64,000 bases of DNA from Undaria pinnatifida (GCA_012845835.1 JABAKD010000028.1:9703689-9767688), one strand, 5' to 3'; numbered from the stretch's first letter, positions 1 to 12,697 are shown. Notes: generated by a model from the sequence alone, not told the origin. Numbers and translations: made by a program.

Positions 1-229
1 GTCTTATCATCCACCAGGTACCATATCTTGCGCGGTTAGCCAGGCGCCGTCAAACAAGGTTTCGAGCCTATATTCGGTCCAGCCTGTGGATTCAAATAAA
101 GTACGACCGAGACCGTTGCTAAATGGCAAGGGAATGTGGAACCAGAAAAAAAAAAAATGGTATGATTTTGCTCAAGAGATTTTCGTACCGTCGCCGTGGG
201 GAAAGAACGATTCAAGTGTATATTTTTAG
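1..229. other. Left edge, no gene seen
   Basis: No exon with convincing splice sites is visible. The only notable item is one copy of the short near-palindrome ACCAGGTACC at about 13-22, a motif that recurs through the window. Confidence 0.5.
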
Positions 230-880
230 GTCGTTTTTTGTCAGGGGGCGCATTTTGATTTTGTTATCAAGCCGCCGTCGACGTTGTCCACCAACGACGA
301 TTGACCTTCGATCTCGAGATCGAGACAACCCAGGGCCAACCCTCTTCGTTCCGGACAAGGCCACGTGAATGTAGTTGACAGCACAGAAGAGTTCATGTTG
401 ACCCATGCTCTAGGGCGCGAGAGCGTGCCCCCGCTATCCTGTGGTCTTCCGTCAAATCTACTCAAAGTTCTATTGTTTGCCCGTTGGGGTACGGTCGAGA
501 GTTTAGGTCTCTATTTTCTACACACCGGCCGCCAAATGTATTTGTTCAGAAGCCTGGTCGGCGCCCGCCTTACATCGGTAGTAGTGCGAGCACTGTACAC
601 CAAGGGTGGGTCGGGGCCCCTAACGAGCTCGCCGCGTTCAGGTCTCACCACGAGGTCGTTGACTTCGTCGAACGAAGTGTGTGGAGCACATGAAAACTCG
701 CCGCCTGAAGTCCAAGATCTGCTTCATAATTTATCAAGCAGATGTAGCCCAAGATAGCCACCAGGAATCCATTCTTCTGAAAAATTCCTAAGTCCCCAAA
801 AATGTATAGGTATAAAAAAATTGACCCATAGGCAGCCGCACAGGAAACGTTTGGCTGCAATCTTTGAATTTAACCTTTTC
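230..880 (+). repeat. Dispersed repeat family A, copy 1
   Basis: This stretch is collinear with 24240-25030 in the same orientation. Shared landmarks in order include a 'CATTGTCCACCAA'-like block, 'GAGACAACCCA', 'CTACACACCGGCCGCCAAATG', 'CCCCTAACGAGCTCGCC' and 'GTCGAACGAAGTGTGTGGAGCACA'-like DNA (compare 655-690 with 24805-24835). Identity looks like roughly 70-80% by eye, so both are old. Neither copy keeps a common long reading frame, so it is probably a non-autonomous element or a decayed fragment. Confidence 0.7.
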
Positions 881-2589
881 TGGGCAACATCGCCGTGCCA
901 TTAGAAATGGTGTAACACCTTGCACTCGAACTCCATGCATTTCAGCAACCGCAGCTTTCAGTTGGAGCTTCACGGTGGTATAGGGCAAAGCATACTCCTA
1001 GAGCCTGAACACAGGCTTCAAAGTGTAAAGGTCAAGTCCCCTATTCACACCACAACGAGTCGGAGGCTAACTCGCATGCCTCTCGGACAAGTCGTCGATA
1101 TGTCGAGCTCGTAATGCTGGGACAACATCGGCAAAGTTAGTCATGATCCAGCACGATACACGAGGCGCTTCGCTCAGGAAAAAATATACAACAAATAATG
1201 TGAAGCGGACAGAGGTCTACGATTGATTGTAGGTGTAAACTGGCGACTTGACAATACCAAGAATCCCCCCTCCATGCTCCAGGAAAACAGCCCGGATGCC
1301 ACATGCATGAGTGTACCGTATGTACCTAGTATCTTGCCTTAAACTCTTGCGCTGCATGTGTCTGTCTCGAAGTTTGTGAATACAGAGTTCGTCGTTTCTC
1401 TCTAGGATGACGAATCGGCACGGACACCGGGTGCGCTGGATGTCGATGGGCGAAAAGAAAGTTTTTTAAAAGTCCACATCAGCACAGAACAAGCGGTTGA
1501 AGTAGCAGCAAAGAGACGGCTATTTTTTGTCATATCAGTCACTTTATATTCCATAAAAAAAAAAGCAATACGTCTAGACGGTGGTCCGTCGCAGGACTGA
1601 GTGTCAGCGATACTGGGAGATATTCCAAACTAATGTAGTAGTTGTTGGCTGCGTTTTTTACGCATGATTCAAACAACAACGGCAACGAAGAGGGAAAAGA
1701 CTCTAAAAAGAATCGTATCATGCGTACGTGATGGCGATCGGCAAAACGCTTACTATTGTCTGCTGGCTTGCGTTGTTGCACTCTGCTGTCTGGTCGACAC
1801 GAACGTATTGCTGTATGTACTTCGCTGCTCTTTGCAGGGTCGTTTTGCAGGCTGTTATATTGTACGTGCGGTACGCAGATACTTTTGGCTATCGGGGCTT
1901 GGGTTGTGCCTTCACTTCGCGGTGTGCGCAGAAGAAGCAGGTTCAAAAACAAAGACAAGAGGAAACAAAGGAAAAATAGACAAAAACAAAGCAGTTCAGG
2001 GACAGGTCCAGAAAATATAATTCTCTCGTCGGCAATTCAGAGCTGAGAGTAAGCTGTGAGTCCACGTAAGTGCGGAGGGCCGCCTCCGAATGCACCGACA
2101 TCAGAGTAACAGAGACTATGTTGTATGGCCGAGGGTGTAGGCAACAAAAGCAACAAAAGCAAAAGAGCATGAAAAGACTATGCATATCGATCCTTAAAAA
2201 AAAAATACCCGTCGGCTAAAAAAACTGATAGTCAGAGATAGTTTGAGAGACCAGAGCACTGTCGAGGGTGTCCTGCGAACGTATCGAGATCACAGTAGGA
2301 AAGTCTACGAGGGCTCCGCTCCGCGGGCGGTTGGCACCGCCCGCTACGTTCGCACAAGGAAGAATACAACAAACATGCAGGGGGCAGAAAGAAGACGCCC
2401 ATGATAAGCTGCAGCTAGCGAGATGATAACGCCAAGAGCTGCTTGTGCAGAGCTGATTGTGCTGTGCAGTGTGCTTGCTGGCGATGTCACGTTCTCATTG
2501 GCAGTACAGGCGTAATTTGCGAAAACAAAAAAGTGGCATTAAGAGGACCGAACGAGGACGATCAATGAAGAAAGGAAAAACACAAGTAC
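881..2589. other. Unassigned stretch, no supported gene
   Basis: Several short frames of about 60-140 codons overlap on both strands (for example around 1540-2050), but none has a preferred frame, splice sites in phase or a recognisable domain. I see no RNA gene. Confidence 0.5.
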
Positions 2590-2995
2590 ACACGTTTATA
2601 CCGGTACCTGGTACCTGATACTTCGCATGATACCTGGTACTGTACGTACGGAGAAAGCACAGCGCAGCACCGCAGGGCAGGATACGGCACCGCACAGCAC
2701 CCGCATTGCACCGTATCACGCCGCGCTGCGCTGCTGAGCTACAGCTGAGCTGAGCTGAGCTCGGAGCGAACTATTTGCGGTTCAACAATGTACTTCGTAC
2801 AAACCTGGTTTATCGGGTACATGGTATGATACATCGAATGATATCTGGCATGTAGAAAAGAGTAAGTGCAGCACAAGACGAAGCACGGCACTGCACGGCG
2901 CAGCACAGCACGGCACCGCACAGCACTGCGGTGCTGAGCTAGCGCTGCGCCGCGATGCTGAGTTGAGCTGAGCTGATAAATCACGCTCTGAGTTC
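2590..2995. repeat. Two tandem ~190 bp hairpin-rich modules
   Basis: Modules at about 2590-2770 and 2795-2990 share the same order: paired TACCTGGTAC-like motifs, a run of CAGCAC/GCACCG words, then GCTGAGCT repeats (GAGCTGAGCTGAGCTGAGCT at about 2742-2761). The GCAC and GCTGAGC runs can pair within each module. No reading frame is conserved between the two, so this looks like a duplicated non-coding structured repeat. Confidence 0.6.
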
Positions 2996-3010
2996 AGCTG
3001 GGATCTGCTA

Positions 3011-3034
3011 CTTCGAAGTATGGTGATACTTCGA
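3011..3034. repeat. Perfect short inverted repeat
   Basis: TTCGAAGTAT, a four-base loop (GGTG), then ATACTTCGAA form a perfect 10 bp stem. The same word GATACTTCG recurs at about 2628 and 14472 beside TACCTGG/GGTACATGG motifs, so the stem may be part of a dispersed repeat rather than a terminator. Confidence 0.6.
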
Positions 3035-3269
3035 AATCAAATTCCATAAACGAAACAACAAAAAAGAAAACACAAATCCGAAATCAAGTTGGCAGAAACA
3101 ATTTTTGAAGGAAACAGTTGAAAAATCGAGAAAAATTGAAAAAAACGAATAAAGGTGACGGAAGAAACCAAAGAAAAGCTGGACCGTTCTCCAAGTAATA
3201 GAAGAAGGCGGTATTCAAGTGGCAGATCTAGAGAGGCCAGGGATGTATCAAACGAGCCCACTCAAGAAA

Positions 3270-3545
3270 AAACGATAAATAAGTCTACAGCGTTCTGCGC
3301 TGACGCGCAACGCTAGGTCAACGCGATTCCAAGACCATTGGACAATGGAAGGGTCGGTCGAAGCGAAATTATTGATCATGACACTAGCCTAAAATGATAC
3401 CTAGCACGTACGCACTAAGTACGTCAACAGGGCTGACGGCTGACGCCGGGACATCAACCTAAACAAAAAGCGATGTCAGCGCTTACCCTATAGGTAGCAG
3501 CTTTAGAAGCACTATTTATGTATTTTCCATCCGGCACTGCAATGT
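3270..3545 (+). repeat. Direct repeat family B, copy 1
   Basis: Matches 3960-4235 in the same orientation. Shared blocks are 'AACGCGATTCCAAG.CCAT', 'GGACxATGGAAGGG', 'TCATGA', 'CGGCTGACGCCGGG' and 'GCGATGT'. The copies are clearly diverged, about 690 bp apart, and not coding in a common frame. Confidence 0.6.
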
Positions 3546-3959
3546 TGCGGACCATCATAGCGCTTAACGATGTGATCTCAGCATCGTGATAGCATATCAC
3601 AAATCAAAGCACTCACTTTAAAACGTTTTGGGCGCTTCAGAGGAAAAAAATGGACGAACAAAACTGACGATTGCAGCTCTTTCACGCGAAGCAACCTGAG
3701 CTGGCATTTAATAGATTAGCTGGCGGCGATTTGACTACTTACCTCCAACGCAAGTACCTGTACGGCACGTGCATAGCTTGCACTGCCGCGTGCTGCAAGC
3801 TCGCACCATGATAGAACGCGCGTATACTTTGTTTTGTCGTTATGCGTGGGCCCCATAAGGATTCATGTTGCGGGCCGTGTGATAGCGCTGACCGCTGCAG
3901 TAGCAGCATCGACGGACATAAATGCTGAAAAATTAGCTTCTAGTGCTCGTGAGTTATCT

Positions 3960-4235
3960 TCGAACGGCTTGTCGACTGACGCCAAACGTTGGGTTAACGC
4001 GATTCCAAGTCCATCGGACGATGGAAGGGACGGTCGAACCGAATGTGCTGTTTGGTCATGATACTATAATTGCACTACCGTACATCTACACCTGTGATAG
4101 TGTGCATACGAACAACGCGACAAGGCGGACGGCTGACGCCGGGTGGGACAATGGTTCATGCGATGTTAACATTTGCCAACATGTTTTCTACGGGAACATT
4201 CATATACATTTTCCCTTCGACAGTATAAAAACTCT
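3960..4235 (+). repeat. Direct repeat family B, copy 2
   Basis: Second copy of the 3270-3545 repeat in the same orientation. The spacer between them (3546-3959) holds no exon I can support. Confidence 0.6.
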
Positions 4236-5837
4236 TGGACAAAAATGTAGTTGCGCGACACCAAAGTCAAGGCTGCCTAAAGAGTAAGCCCCTTGAAACC
4301 AACCTCACTATTTCTACTCCTTGCTGCACATCGGTGAAATTACGACCACCCCTGGCCCCAAGAACGCCATCCATAGAAAGGGATACAAAAATAGGATGCA
4401 ACATGATACTCCGCTGGCGAGTCTTGACGCGCAGAAGAAGGCTGCAGTGTTGCTTTTGATCGATCCCGTCATCGGGAACATGTCCCCTTGCGGTCTGGCT
4501 CGATCAATCCGCATCTATTTTCTAATATCCCAATACACAGATACACGAGTATTAGTTGTAGGTTGAAGTGCCGTAAAATAGTGCTCATTTGCTACAGCAA
4601 CGGCACGTGCCAGTCTGCAAGTCTGCTCATCAGGCAGTACGAGGTATAGATAGAGGGACCGAAACATTATACCTGGCACGCAACATTTGATGTATCACAT
4701 CATATTATAAACATAAAACGAAAGTTGTTGAGTTATTTATGTGCAAATTCGAAACAGCGAAGAAACAAAAACCAGAAAAAGAAAGCCTAAAACTTTAAAC
4801 GATGGCTGAATGAAAGAATGTTAGCATACGCGTATTGTGGGGCGACCATCAAAGAATGCCACGTTTCTAGGATTCCAATTTAAGGCCGCGGGGGGTGTTA
4901 CTAAACAACCCCCCATACCCGGGTTTTGTTTTAAGGGTTTCATTCTAATCGCTAGATATTTTTTTGTGCGGTCTATCACGCCGCATTTTTAACGCGTTGC
5001 ATTCCTACCCTCAACCACCGGTGGATCAGCAGACACGAGTCTTCACGTATAGTGTTGCATCCACAGCAGCTCGTGATTCTATTCAAATTGGCCGTCGTAT
5101 TTTTTCAACGGAGGTCTACACCTCGACTGTCGGGTGCAGCAAATGGTCCAAGATCGTCAAAGTTCAGAAGACAGAAATTGAGAAAAAAAAAAAACTCCCA
5201 ACTGAACGTTTGAACTTCTTCACAAGAAAGCACAGCCCGCGAAATGGAGACACGCTCACTATGAGATGCGTGAGGACGTCGGGTGCACGGCAAGTCGTAG
5301 GCAACCACAAGATAACTCCCGAGGCTATTGCGTAAAGTCAAAGTTGCCAGTCAGCAAAACCAAAACATCGAAATTATGGTCCAAGATGCAAGATTTGATA
5401 CGTGTGTTAGTAAGTACCTGGTACGTACTACGATGGCTACAGCACGCATGATACGACGAAACGGCTTTCACCAGAAGCTAACTGAGGGTCGCGGATCATT
5501 TCAAACACTACGCGTTCGCACCCGAAAAAAAAGCGGGCGGCGACAATCCGTCGCCGTTGAAGGCAATCAAGTAGTGGGCCAGAAAAAGGACTAAAAAGCG
5601 CGAAAAAACTCTGAATTCTTCAAAACCATCACACCTTTCGATCCGAGAGAAATGATCTTCCTCGTAAAACTCTTGACTCTATTTTCCAAGTCGTTTGCAT
5701 TTCTAAGCGAAACATTTATTGGCGAGTTTCGGAAAAAGAAAAAAAGAAAATGTGAAATGGTCAGCGTTAGCGTTGCTCAGGGTTTGTCGAAGTTTAGCCG
5801 CATGAAAGACTTTGACGGTAATCCCTGACCAGCTTGC
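4236..5837. other. Unassigned stretch, no supported gene
   Basis: Fairly AT-rich DNA with short competing frames (for example 4964-5335 plus). It holds a TACCTGGTACGTAC motif at about 5415-5428. Nothing here has both codon-like composition and splice signals. Confidence 0.5.
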
Positions 5838-5891
5838 TTGCTCAGGGGGAGGACTTCAAAAATCGCTCCCAGCCCCAAGCAACGAACTGCA

Positions 5892-6284
5892 ATGGGTTAT
5901 GGTCAGGGAACAGAGCACAGGCGGTACAATGTTGCCTCCACCACTACTATAACGAATGCAGACTCGCCGCCAATGCGTAGCATAGCAGGGTCCGGCATCT
6001 CCTCGAACGAGTCGTGCCGTGTTGACGAAATTATAGCAGTGTTCCACAATCAATCACACAGTAGGCAGGGATTTTGGGGTACTCGTACGAGAAGGAGAGA
6101 AGCAAGTATGACAAGCAGCCTGTCAAGCTGGGTCACGGCGAGGAGGGTTGCCGGGGCGGACGCTCACTCGCCGCGAAAGCGTCCAGCATCAGGGCGTGCC
6201 AGCTCCTCCTACCAGTCGTTGCGTGATGATATTGCTGTGGCGGCGAAAGCAGCACAGCAGGTTCAATCAAGGCAGGCAAAATGA
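5892..6284 (+). CDS. Candidate small ORF, unknown function (130 aa from ATG)
   Basis: From the ATG at 5892 the frame runs 130 codons to TGA at 6282-6284, and it is open upstream to about 5838. The product is Ser/Arg/Ala-rich and hydrophilic, with no transmembrane segment. A possible donor, CAGCAG|GTTCAA, lies near the 3' end, so this could be one exon of a larger gene. A partial duplicate of the 'AGCTGGGT.ACGGC.AGGAGG' region lies at about 6358-6390, which hints at local duplication. I do not recognise a domain. Support is only frame length and plausible composition, so a spurious frame is possible. Confidence 0.3.
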   Translation: MGYGQGTEHRRYNVASTTTITNADSPPMRSIAGSGISSNESCRVDEIIAVFHNQSHSRQGFWGTRTRRREASMTSSLSSWVTARRVAGADAHSPRKRPASGRASSSYQSLRDDIAVAAKAAQQVQSRQAK

Positions 6285-6749
6285 GAGGAGGGGAGGTGGG
6301 TGTTGTTGCGTTCCCAACGCAACGCAACGCCAATAGCTAATCAAGCAGTGCAACCTCGAGCTGGGTGACGGCAAGGAGGACGGCGGCGACATCTGGCCAT
6401 TGTGATATTGGATTAGAGAGGCGGTGGGAGCCGGTCGCGGCGAAAGGTGGTGGAGCACCGTGTTTGGCGGATCGGCGGGAAGCTCAAAGCTCGTTGCAAT
6501 TCGAGCGCAGGCCTGATGTTTCGACCTCTCTGTGTAGGGCACGGCGGCGAGCCCCTGAGCATTTTTTTTTTCTCCATATTTCCAAATTAGAAATCCTGGA
6601 AGCACACCCCGACCGTGAGCAACCGCCCCTGACCATTTCCACTTTGTTTTCCGTTTATTTCCGAACTCTCTACTATGAAATATTCGCGCTTGACAAAGTA
6701 TTTCCCAGGGACCTCCCGCGGCGTGAACAATGCTGCGGGGGCGTTTTAA

Positions 6750-7620
6750 CTCCCCCCAAAAGGCATTGGAACGCTTGGAATCTGGGACGGAAAACAATTG
6801 GGCTTGCTGGTGATTGGTTATCAGATCGAGTTTCCTAGCGCTCCCACCCTGACCGTGAATTTTGGAAAAGGGAGAATATGTCCCAAAGTAGTTAATATTG
6901 TGCAGCAAAACCGAAAGGCCCACTTGGAACGAGACTTACGGCAACTGATTGGCTCTGGAAGTGTGTGTTCATAACTAGTGTTGCTTCATGATGCTGTGGA
7001 GGCCCACGAGGGCATGGGTGCACGTGGGGTGACATAGGACTAACGGGGCGGGGCATATATGGACGCCGTAAGGCTCGCCCGCGGCAGGAGTCACGCGATA
7101 TCATACCGCCATGGCCTGACCAGGACGCTCACGAGGCAAACGACCGGGTTGCGAACGAGGCTCTGGCGATAAATTTTCTGGCAACAGTGTTGCACCGACG
7201 TTCGCAGAAGTTTCAGTAGTCCATGTGGAGCCACGACGACAAATTCGCCATTTCTAGATTTGTCCCCACGGTGCCACTTGGACGGCTAGCCCAGGCTTGC
7301 CTTGCTATATACTCCGGAGTATTTGACTGTGAACCTGTTCACCAACTGTGTCAGGAGCAATCGCTGCCCAACGTGACGGCACCCCTGCCCTAGAGTCGAG
7401 TTGCACGGTCCCGCTGCAAAGGCAATTGAGCTACTATTAAAATATATTCGAGTCGGTTGCCCAGAATTCACCCGTTCACATCGGACACAGACAGGTTGGA
7501 AAGTAACGAACCAATGCGAACAGCCTCGTTCCATTCCAACCGTTCCGACAAGGTCGAAATCAGCTGAGAAAGCCAGAGTTCCAAATGGAATAACGGTACG
7601 AGACCGAAAATGTCGCTATT
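6750..7620 (-). repeat. Dispersed repeat family C, inverted copy 1
   Basis: The reverse complement of this region is collinear with 25080-25930. Shared landmarks read on the minus strand are the 'GGAATGGAACGAGG' block near 7530, 'GGACCGTGCA.CTCGACTCTAGGGCAGGGGTGCCGTCACG' (7375-7410), 'ACAAATCTAGAA' (7250-7265), 'GTAAGTCTC..CCAA' and 'AAAATTCACGGTCAGGGTGGGA' (6845-6870). On the minus strand both copies keep a similar frame fragment containing 'KIHGQGG', so the ancestor may have been coding. That makes the long minus-strand frame at 6267-6923 a repeat relic rather than a host gene. Confidence 0.7.
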
Positions 7621-8398
7621 AATACGAGTATCAGGGAAACGTTTGGTCATTTTCAGAAATGTTCTCCAGTATTGGAAGGAGCTTCTGCTGAACGACGGCG
7701 TTTCCGGACTTGATGGCGAAGACGGCGAGAGCATCGGGACGTTTCCCATTATTTCACGCTGTCTGCCAGCTTCCGCAGCAGCAGCAGTGGGCATGAGCTG
7801 CAAGCAACTTGCATAATACACACAGCCAGGTAGGTGTACTCAACGTTTCCGCGACCAAAATACTTGGAATCAGTCAGCGACGAACACGTTGCAGTGGGTA
7901 TGCTATTAGTAGGTAGGCTATACACAGCAGCAGATATTGACCGACAAAGTTGCAGCACTACAGGTAGCCTTATATCGAGCCGACCACATGCATACCAGTA
8001 CTGCTAGAGCTAAAACGTCGCTGGAGAGCGTAAAGAGGGCGCTGCGCCTGATGTCACCGCTCTATTAGTAGTCCATCAGTCCGAAAGTACACGCAAAAGC
8101 AATAAGCATCTCACAGCTCGAGTGCCTTCCCAGCGGCCTTGATGAACAAGCACGTCGTTCGCCGGTATTCATTCTCCAGCACTTCCGACAGACCATCAGC
8201 TCTAGAGGGAGAGTTCTTTATCTCCTCCCCTGTGTAAATCCTCGGCGCCCGAGGATTTGGCATCGTGTGCTGCCCTCGCTGCGTGCATCTCCTATCCCGC
8301 CTATAATGTCCGAATGATTTGAATTATCCCCGTTTTTCCGTACAAATACCGCTACAAAACGATATCGAACACCCTCCGGACCGGACATCAAGTGTCAA
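7621..8398. other. Unassigned stretch, no supported gene
   Basis: Short overlapping frames on both strands with no clear winner. No splice-consistent exon, RNA gene or clear repeat was seen. Confidence 0.45.
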
Positions 8399-8534
8399 GT
8401 GTCACCTGCGGGACTTCCAGCATCACCATCATCCAGGACATCGTACACACTGCGCAGCAGTAGCAGCCTCGAAATAGGAGGAGGTTCGACACAAGATGCA
8501 CGACGAGAAGCACGAAAACGAGTTCCATATAATT
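8399..8534 (+). CDS. Candidate exon ending at a strong donor, unknown product
   Basis: A stop-free stretch ends at ATT|GTGAGT (donor at 8535). Two frames are compatible. One is a Ser/Arg-rich exon open from 8399. The other is a short first exon starting at ATG 8496 (MHDEKHENEFHII). The downstream partner is unclear. A weak candidate lies at about 8889-9000, where the plus frame reads through a plausible peptide (FPFGGRVAQEADAFLAF). No family is recognisable. Confidence 0.25.
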
Positions 8535-9118
8535 GTGAGTTCCTGGTTAAATTGTGGGCGAGACGGAGGGCCAGATACCTCAAGACCCCAGGGCTGTTTT
8601 TTCACTGGTTTAAAATATGCAAATTCAAATATCGCAACCACCGAGCAGAACATACGATGGTACTCATGTACTGGATAGTACATGTTGATCACAAACCTGG
8701 TGTGGCGTGTGGTGTTGGGGAATGGGGAGACCCCGCGCGTAGGAGGACCAACTGCCGATGTATCTCTGTTTGTTGCCGTCGTGGTTAGAGTCTTGTAGAT
8801 GCGGTCTTGTAGGCACGCTGCTAACCGCTCCAGGCTCCAACCACGTTTCTTGTTATACTTTACCATTTGTACCAGGTACAAGGTTTCCCTTCGGAGGCAG
8901 GGTGGCGCAAGAGGCGGATGCTTTTTTAGCATTTTGCACCCCCGTGCGTTCGCCCGCATCCTTACGGCAGATAGAGCATGCAGCTATACTGCAATGTAAT
9001 TGATCCGGGTGTAGTATCGGAAATAAGGAAGGTATGTATTTGTGATACTACTGCTGTAAGGACAGCCCAGATAAATTATGGTGATCTGATGCTGTAGCCT
9101 ACCAGGTATTTCCATATC

Positions 9119-9180
9119 TTTTTTTTTTTTTTTTTTTTTTCATCCTCCGGCGGATGGGGAATAATAAAGCTTTAGCTCAC
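9119..9180 (-). mobile_element. Retroposon-like 3' end with poly(A), minus strand
   Basis: A run of about 22 T is followed by 'CATCCTCCGGCGGATGGGGA' and 'AATAAAGCT'. Read on the minus strand this is a unique sequence ending in CATCCGCCGGAGGATG plus poly(A). The same arrangement recurs at 45868-45900 (T run, 'ATCCTCCGGCGGATGAGGAA', 'CATAAAGCTCAC'). Shared tails attached to different upstream DNA fit SINE- or LINE-type insertions. The upstream bodies of the two copies do not obviously match, so the element length is unknown. Confidence 0.5.
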
Positions 9181-9658
9181 CACACTTCCACGTATTTTCA
9201 TACGCGTCGTGTGTCGATTTAACTCAGTTTCTTTCGCAGCCCAACATATCTTCTTGGAAAATACACTGCCTGGTCGATAGTGACCGGCCATGTGCAACAA
9301 TTCGCGGGTACTTTTTGATGTATGTGCGATTTGACACCTGTCTTGGTGTAAATAAATACTCGAAGCTGCAGCTGTGTTGGGCGATCCGAAACAAACGATG
9401 CGAGTTCGCGCAACACGTTGCTGCAGCAACGGCGACCTCCGCAGCCAGCACTTGAGCGCCTTCCCCTAAGGTGCCCAGTCACAGATAGCACTAGTGCCAT
9501 TATCACAGCCAGCTCCCTCTCTCCCATGCTCCCCACGCATAGGCACTCCTCCATGGAACGAGTATGTAGCAAAGAAGATAGGCTTGGCGAGGTCATCACC
9601 ACAGACAGCCGATTTTTTACCTTTCAAAAACTTACGCAGTATAGACACCAACAGTAGT

Positions 9659-9689
<31 letters not shown>

Positions 9690-11198
9690 GCTGCCGCGGC
9701 GGCGCGGGGGTGCTGGCGGTGGCGCTGGAAGCTTTGGCGACAGCGCTGTGGTATAGCGGTAAAAATTCAGCACCAAGTACGACACGGAATCTGCTGACGT
9801 TGTGAACAGCAACGGGTAGGGGGGAAAACGCGAACGGCAGCAGCAGCTGATGAAACATTTGCAGCCTTAGTCACCACCACCAGCATTGAAATTTCATAAC
9901 ATAGCTGACGTTTTGACGCTCTGGAACAGCCGTTCGAATGACCCAGCAGCTGCGGGAACTGTTCGAAGGGTCCAGCAGCAGCTGCAGCTTTGGAAGTCTG
10001 TACAGCCCACAAAAAGTCCCAAAAACGAAAGTTTAACGACCGACCGCGACTTAGATAATGGTAATTATGTTTACAGCACAGACCGCGAGCTGCGAAGCTT
10101 TGATCGAATCGTATCACAGACCATACGACTCGCAGAGGCCATGGTGTTGTGTTTCTTGGTTTGTTGTGTGTCGTGTGCAAGAATATCAGCCGCCAAACTC
10201 GTATACGCGCACCTTGTGCCTATAAACTACCAGCTATTAGGTATAATACCCGTACTGCAGGTACTGTACTGCTAGCCTGTACCAGGGAGTATACACGCCG
10301 TGCAACGACACAAGCAGCAATAGGGGAGGACAAACCCTCAACCCAGCAGCGGAGACTGAGCAATATTCAAATCGTAAAACCAAAATGCAGACCACACAGA
10401 TCTGCGTGTGTTTTCGCCAAACCTGCAGGTAAACGATGACAAGCTGGAGGAGATCTGCCACAGAGATGGGAATACGTATGTCCTCATGCCTCTATTGTGA
10501 GTAAGGTACTGTAACCGTGTTCTTTCATAATCGCACACCCTCTGGTACATAACGGACACATGAGTCGACCTCGGCGATCGCGCGCATTCGTAAGTTGCCG
10601 ACCTTGACCTTGTATGCGTACGTATTCACACAATCATAACAAGTGTAAGTGTGGAGAACGGAGCACCTGAAAAATGTTACGTGTTTGGCTTTTAGAATCA
10701 ACCTGATATGGCATTAGGCCTCACCAGTATGCCACAGGCATACACCCTGCTTTTTTTTTACGTGTTACGGACTTTTGACTCGTGGGTAGGGTGTAGAACT
10801 ACGTGAGATCATATCTTGTTTAAAACGCTGGTAATAGTACTCGCAGGTGTCTGATTCCAAGCAGTAACCCCTTCGTGACAACACCCCATGTTTCCGGAAC
10901 ACACTACCTGGTATATACGTCGTATTTTGTACCTGGAATTTGACTTGACTCGTGGCTTCCTCCCTGTTGTGACAACGTTGTACTTGGAAAGTGTGTGCAG
11001 TTGCTTTCTGGTATATTTTTGCAAAGGAAAATTGCCGGTAGGCGGTACATCCGTCCGACGTGACGTCGCCAGGAAGCAAATAACAGCATCTGGGCAACTC
11101 AGCTGCTTGCTCATGCAAGTGTTGTGCCCAGCCGGTCAGATCTACCCTGGCTTGGAGGCAGCTGAATGCTCACATGTCCCCCCCCCCTCCCTTTCCAG
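9181..11198. other. Unassigned 2 kb with competing frames
   Basis: Both strands carry open frames of 100-140 codons (9219-9602 and 9466-9858 minus; 9494-9805 and 9886-10275 plus). None is clearly preferred because the region is rich in GC-type triplets. The CAG run at 9655-9690 would encode polySer on plus or polyLeu on minus. TACCTGGTAT at about 10905 and ACCAGGTATT at 9101 are copies of the recurrent motif. Confidence 0.4.
9655..9690. repeat. CAG trinucleotide microsatellite
   Basis: About eleven uninterrupted CAG/AGC units follow 'AGTAGTAG'. Similar shorter CAG/CTG runs recur across the window, for example near 18230, 22665, 30475 and 32765-32830. Confidence 0.85.
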
Positions 11199-12609
11199 CG
11201 CTTCGCGCGTGGTGCACGCGATGTCTGCCTGGTCGGTGAAAACCCGACGTGCTCCGTCCCGACATTGTAAGGATGCAAGGGGCTATGGCCATACGAGCAC
11301 GGCTATGCGTTAAATGAGCAGTACACCCCCCCCCCACCGGCTCTCCTCCCCTCCTTGACAGCTCGAAGGTCGCCTATGGCGTCGAGTTCGTGGAAGAGAT
11401 CAAGGGCCACGGCAAGCCAGAGACTTCCAACCAGATGTGGCCGGTGGTGAGAGGCAGGGCGCCACATCATATACATACATTATCCACGCACTTGCGTGTG
11501 TGTCTCCCTCGCTGTATCAGCATTGCGCGTTTCCTATTTTACTGTCTTCTCTCTCCCATGTTGCGGTGCCACGTACGGCATGCATGCTGTTCGAAGCTTC
11601 TCGCATTTTGCTTGTTATTTTTCACGCTTATGATGAGAACTGAATTTTCGCGTCGCGGGACTTTTTATTCGGATCTTGTTTGCAGCAGTGTCTGGAACAG
11701 GATGAAGGAGGACCGTCTTGGTTTTCCTAAGGAAAAGATTGCCTTGTTTAGGTTACACCCCTACACACCGATATTCTCGATGGTCTCTTCATCCCCCGCA
11801 GTATTTCTTCCCATTGCGGTGCTACACTGCCCGCCCGCCCGCCCGCTCGCCCTCCCCTCCTCCCTCCCTCGATGAACAAACAGTGCCCGTACATTGTGGC
11901 GGTGAGGAATAAGACGGCGAAGGGAAACTTCGCTCAGCTCTACGTCGACGGGCAGCAGGTTAGTTGGTCCTTGCCCGTATACACGGGCGTTGCCCAGTTC
12001 TGTGATAAAAACGGCTTCATTACGAGCACGAGCTCTTCTGCGTACCCGCATGGCATGGCCCGGCACGCAATCGAGCAGATCCGTGGGAAATTCTTTGTCG
12101 CCGGCCGTTGATAAGTTCTGGGCGGGGGGGGTGGGATTGCTTCGTTGACATGCCGCCGCTACCCGTCGGGAACGCCTGTGGCGCGCCAAATGTTTCGTCC
12201 GCAATCGGTTCGATGCGCCTGGTCTGCGTGTGACCTTGGAATAGGGCATGTTTCCTGCCGGTTTCTCAACTCGCGGGGGGGGTGCGACCGCCCTCCTTCG
12301 AACCTGATCTCGGTCTGTGAAACAATGCACGCGTTTTTGCACCTCGCGCCTGCGAAATGTCCAGGTGGCTGTAAAGTACGTGCATCCTGGCGAAAGTATC
12401 ATCTTCGAGGGAATACCAACCGAGAATGGAATTCAAGAGCTTCTGTTCTCCCTCCCGCGGTATGTATCAGGATGTTTGTATTTGCTGTTTTCAAAAGGAG
12501 GAGCTCGGTGGCAACCGGCGGTGCAGGCCATGTGATGTTTTCGGGCGCTCGGCGTGGGTTTGTTTAGTTACCCACTGCTGCTGCTGTACGCGCGCCCGGG
12601 GTGTTACAG

Positions 12610-12649
<40 letters not shown>

Positions 12650-12697
12650 CGTTGTCGTTGTTGTTGTTGTTGTTGTTGTGTGTTGTTGTTGCTGTCG

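Noticed and set aside
6267..6923. 218-codon minus-strand ORF
   Set aside because: Its right part is shared with the dispersed repeat at 25.7 kb and the rest has no coding signature; treated as repeat relic.
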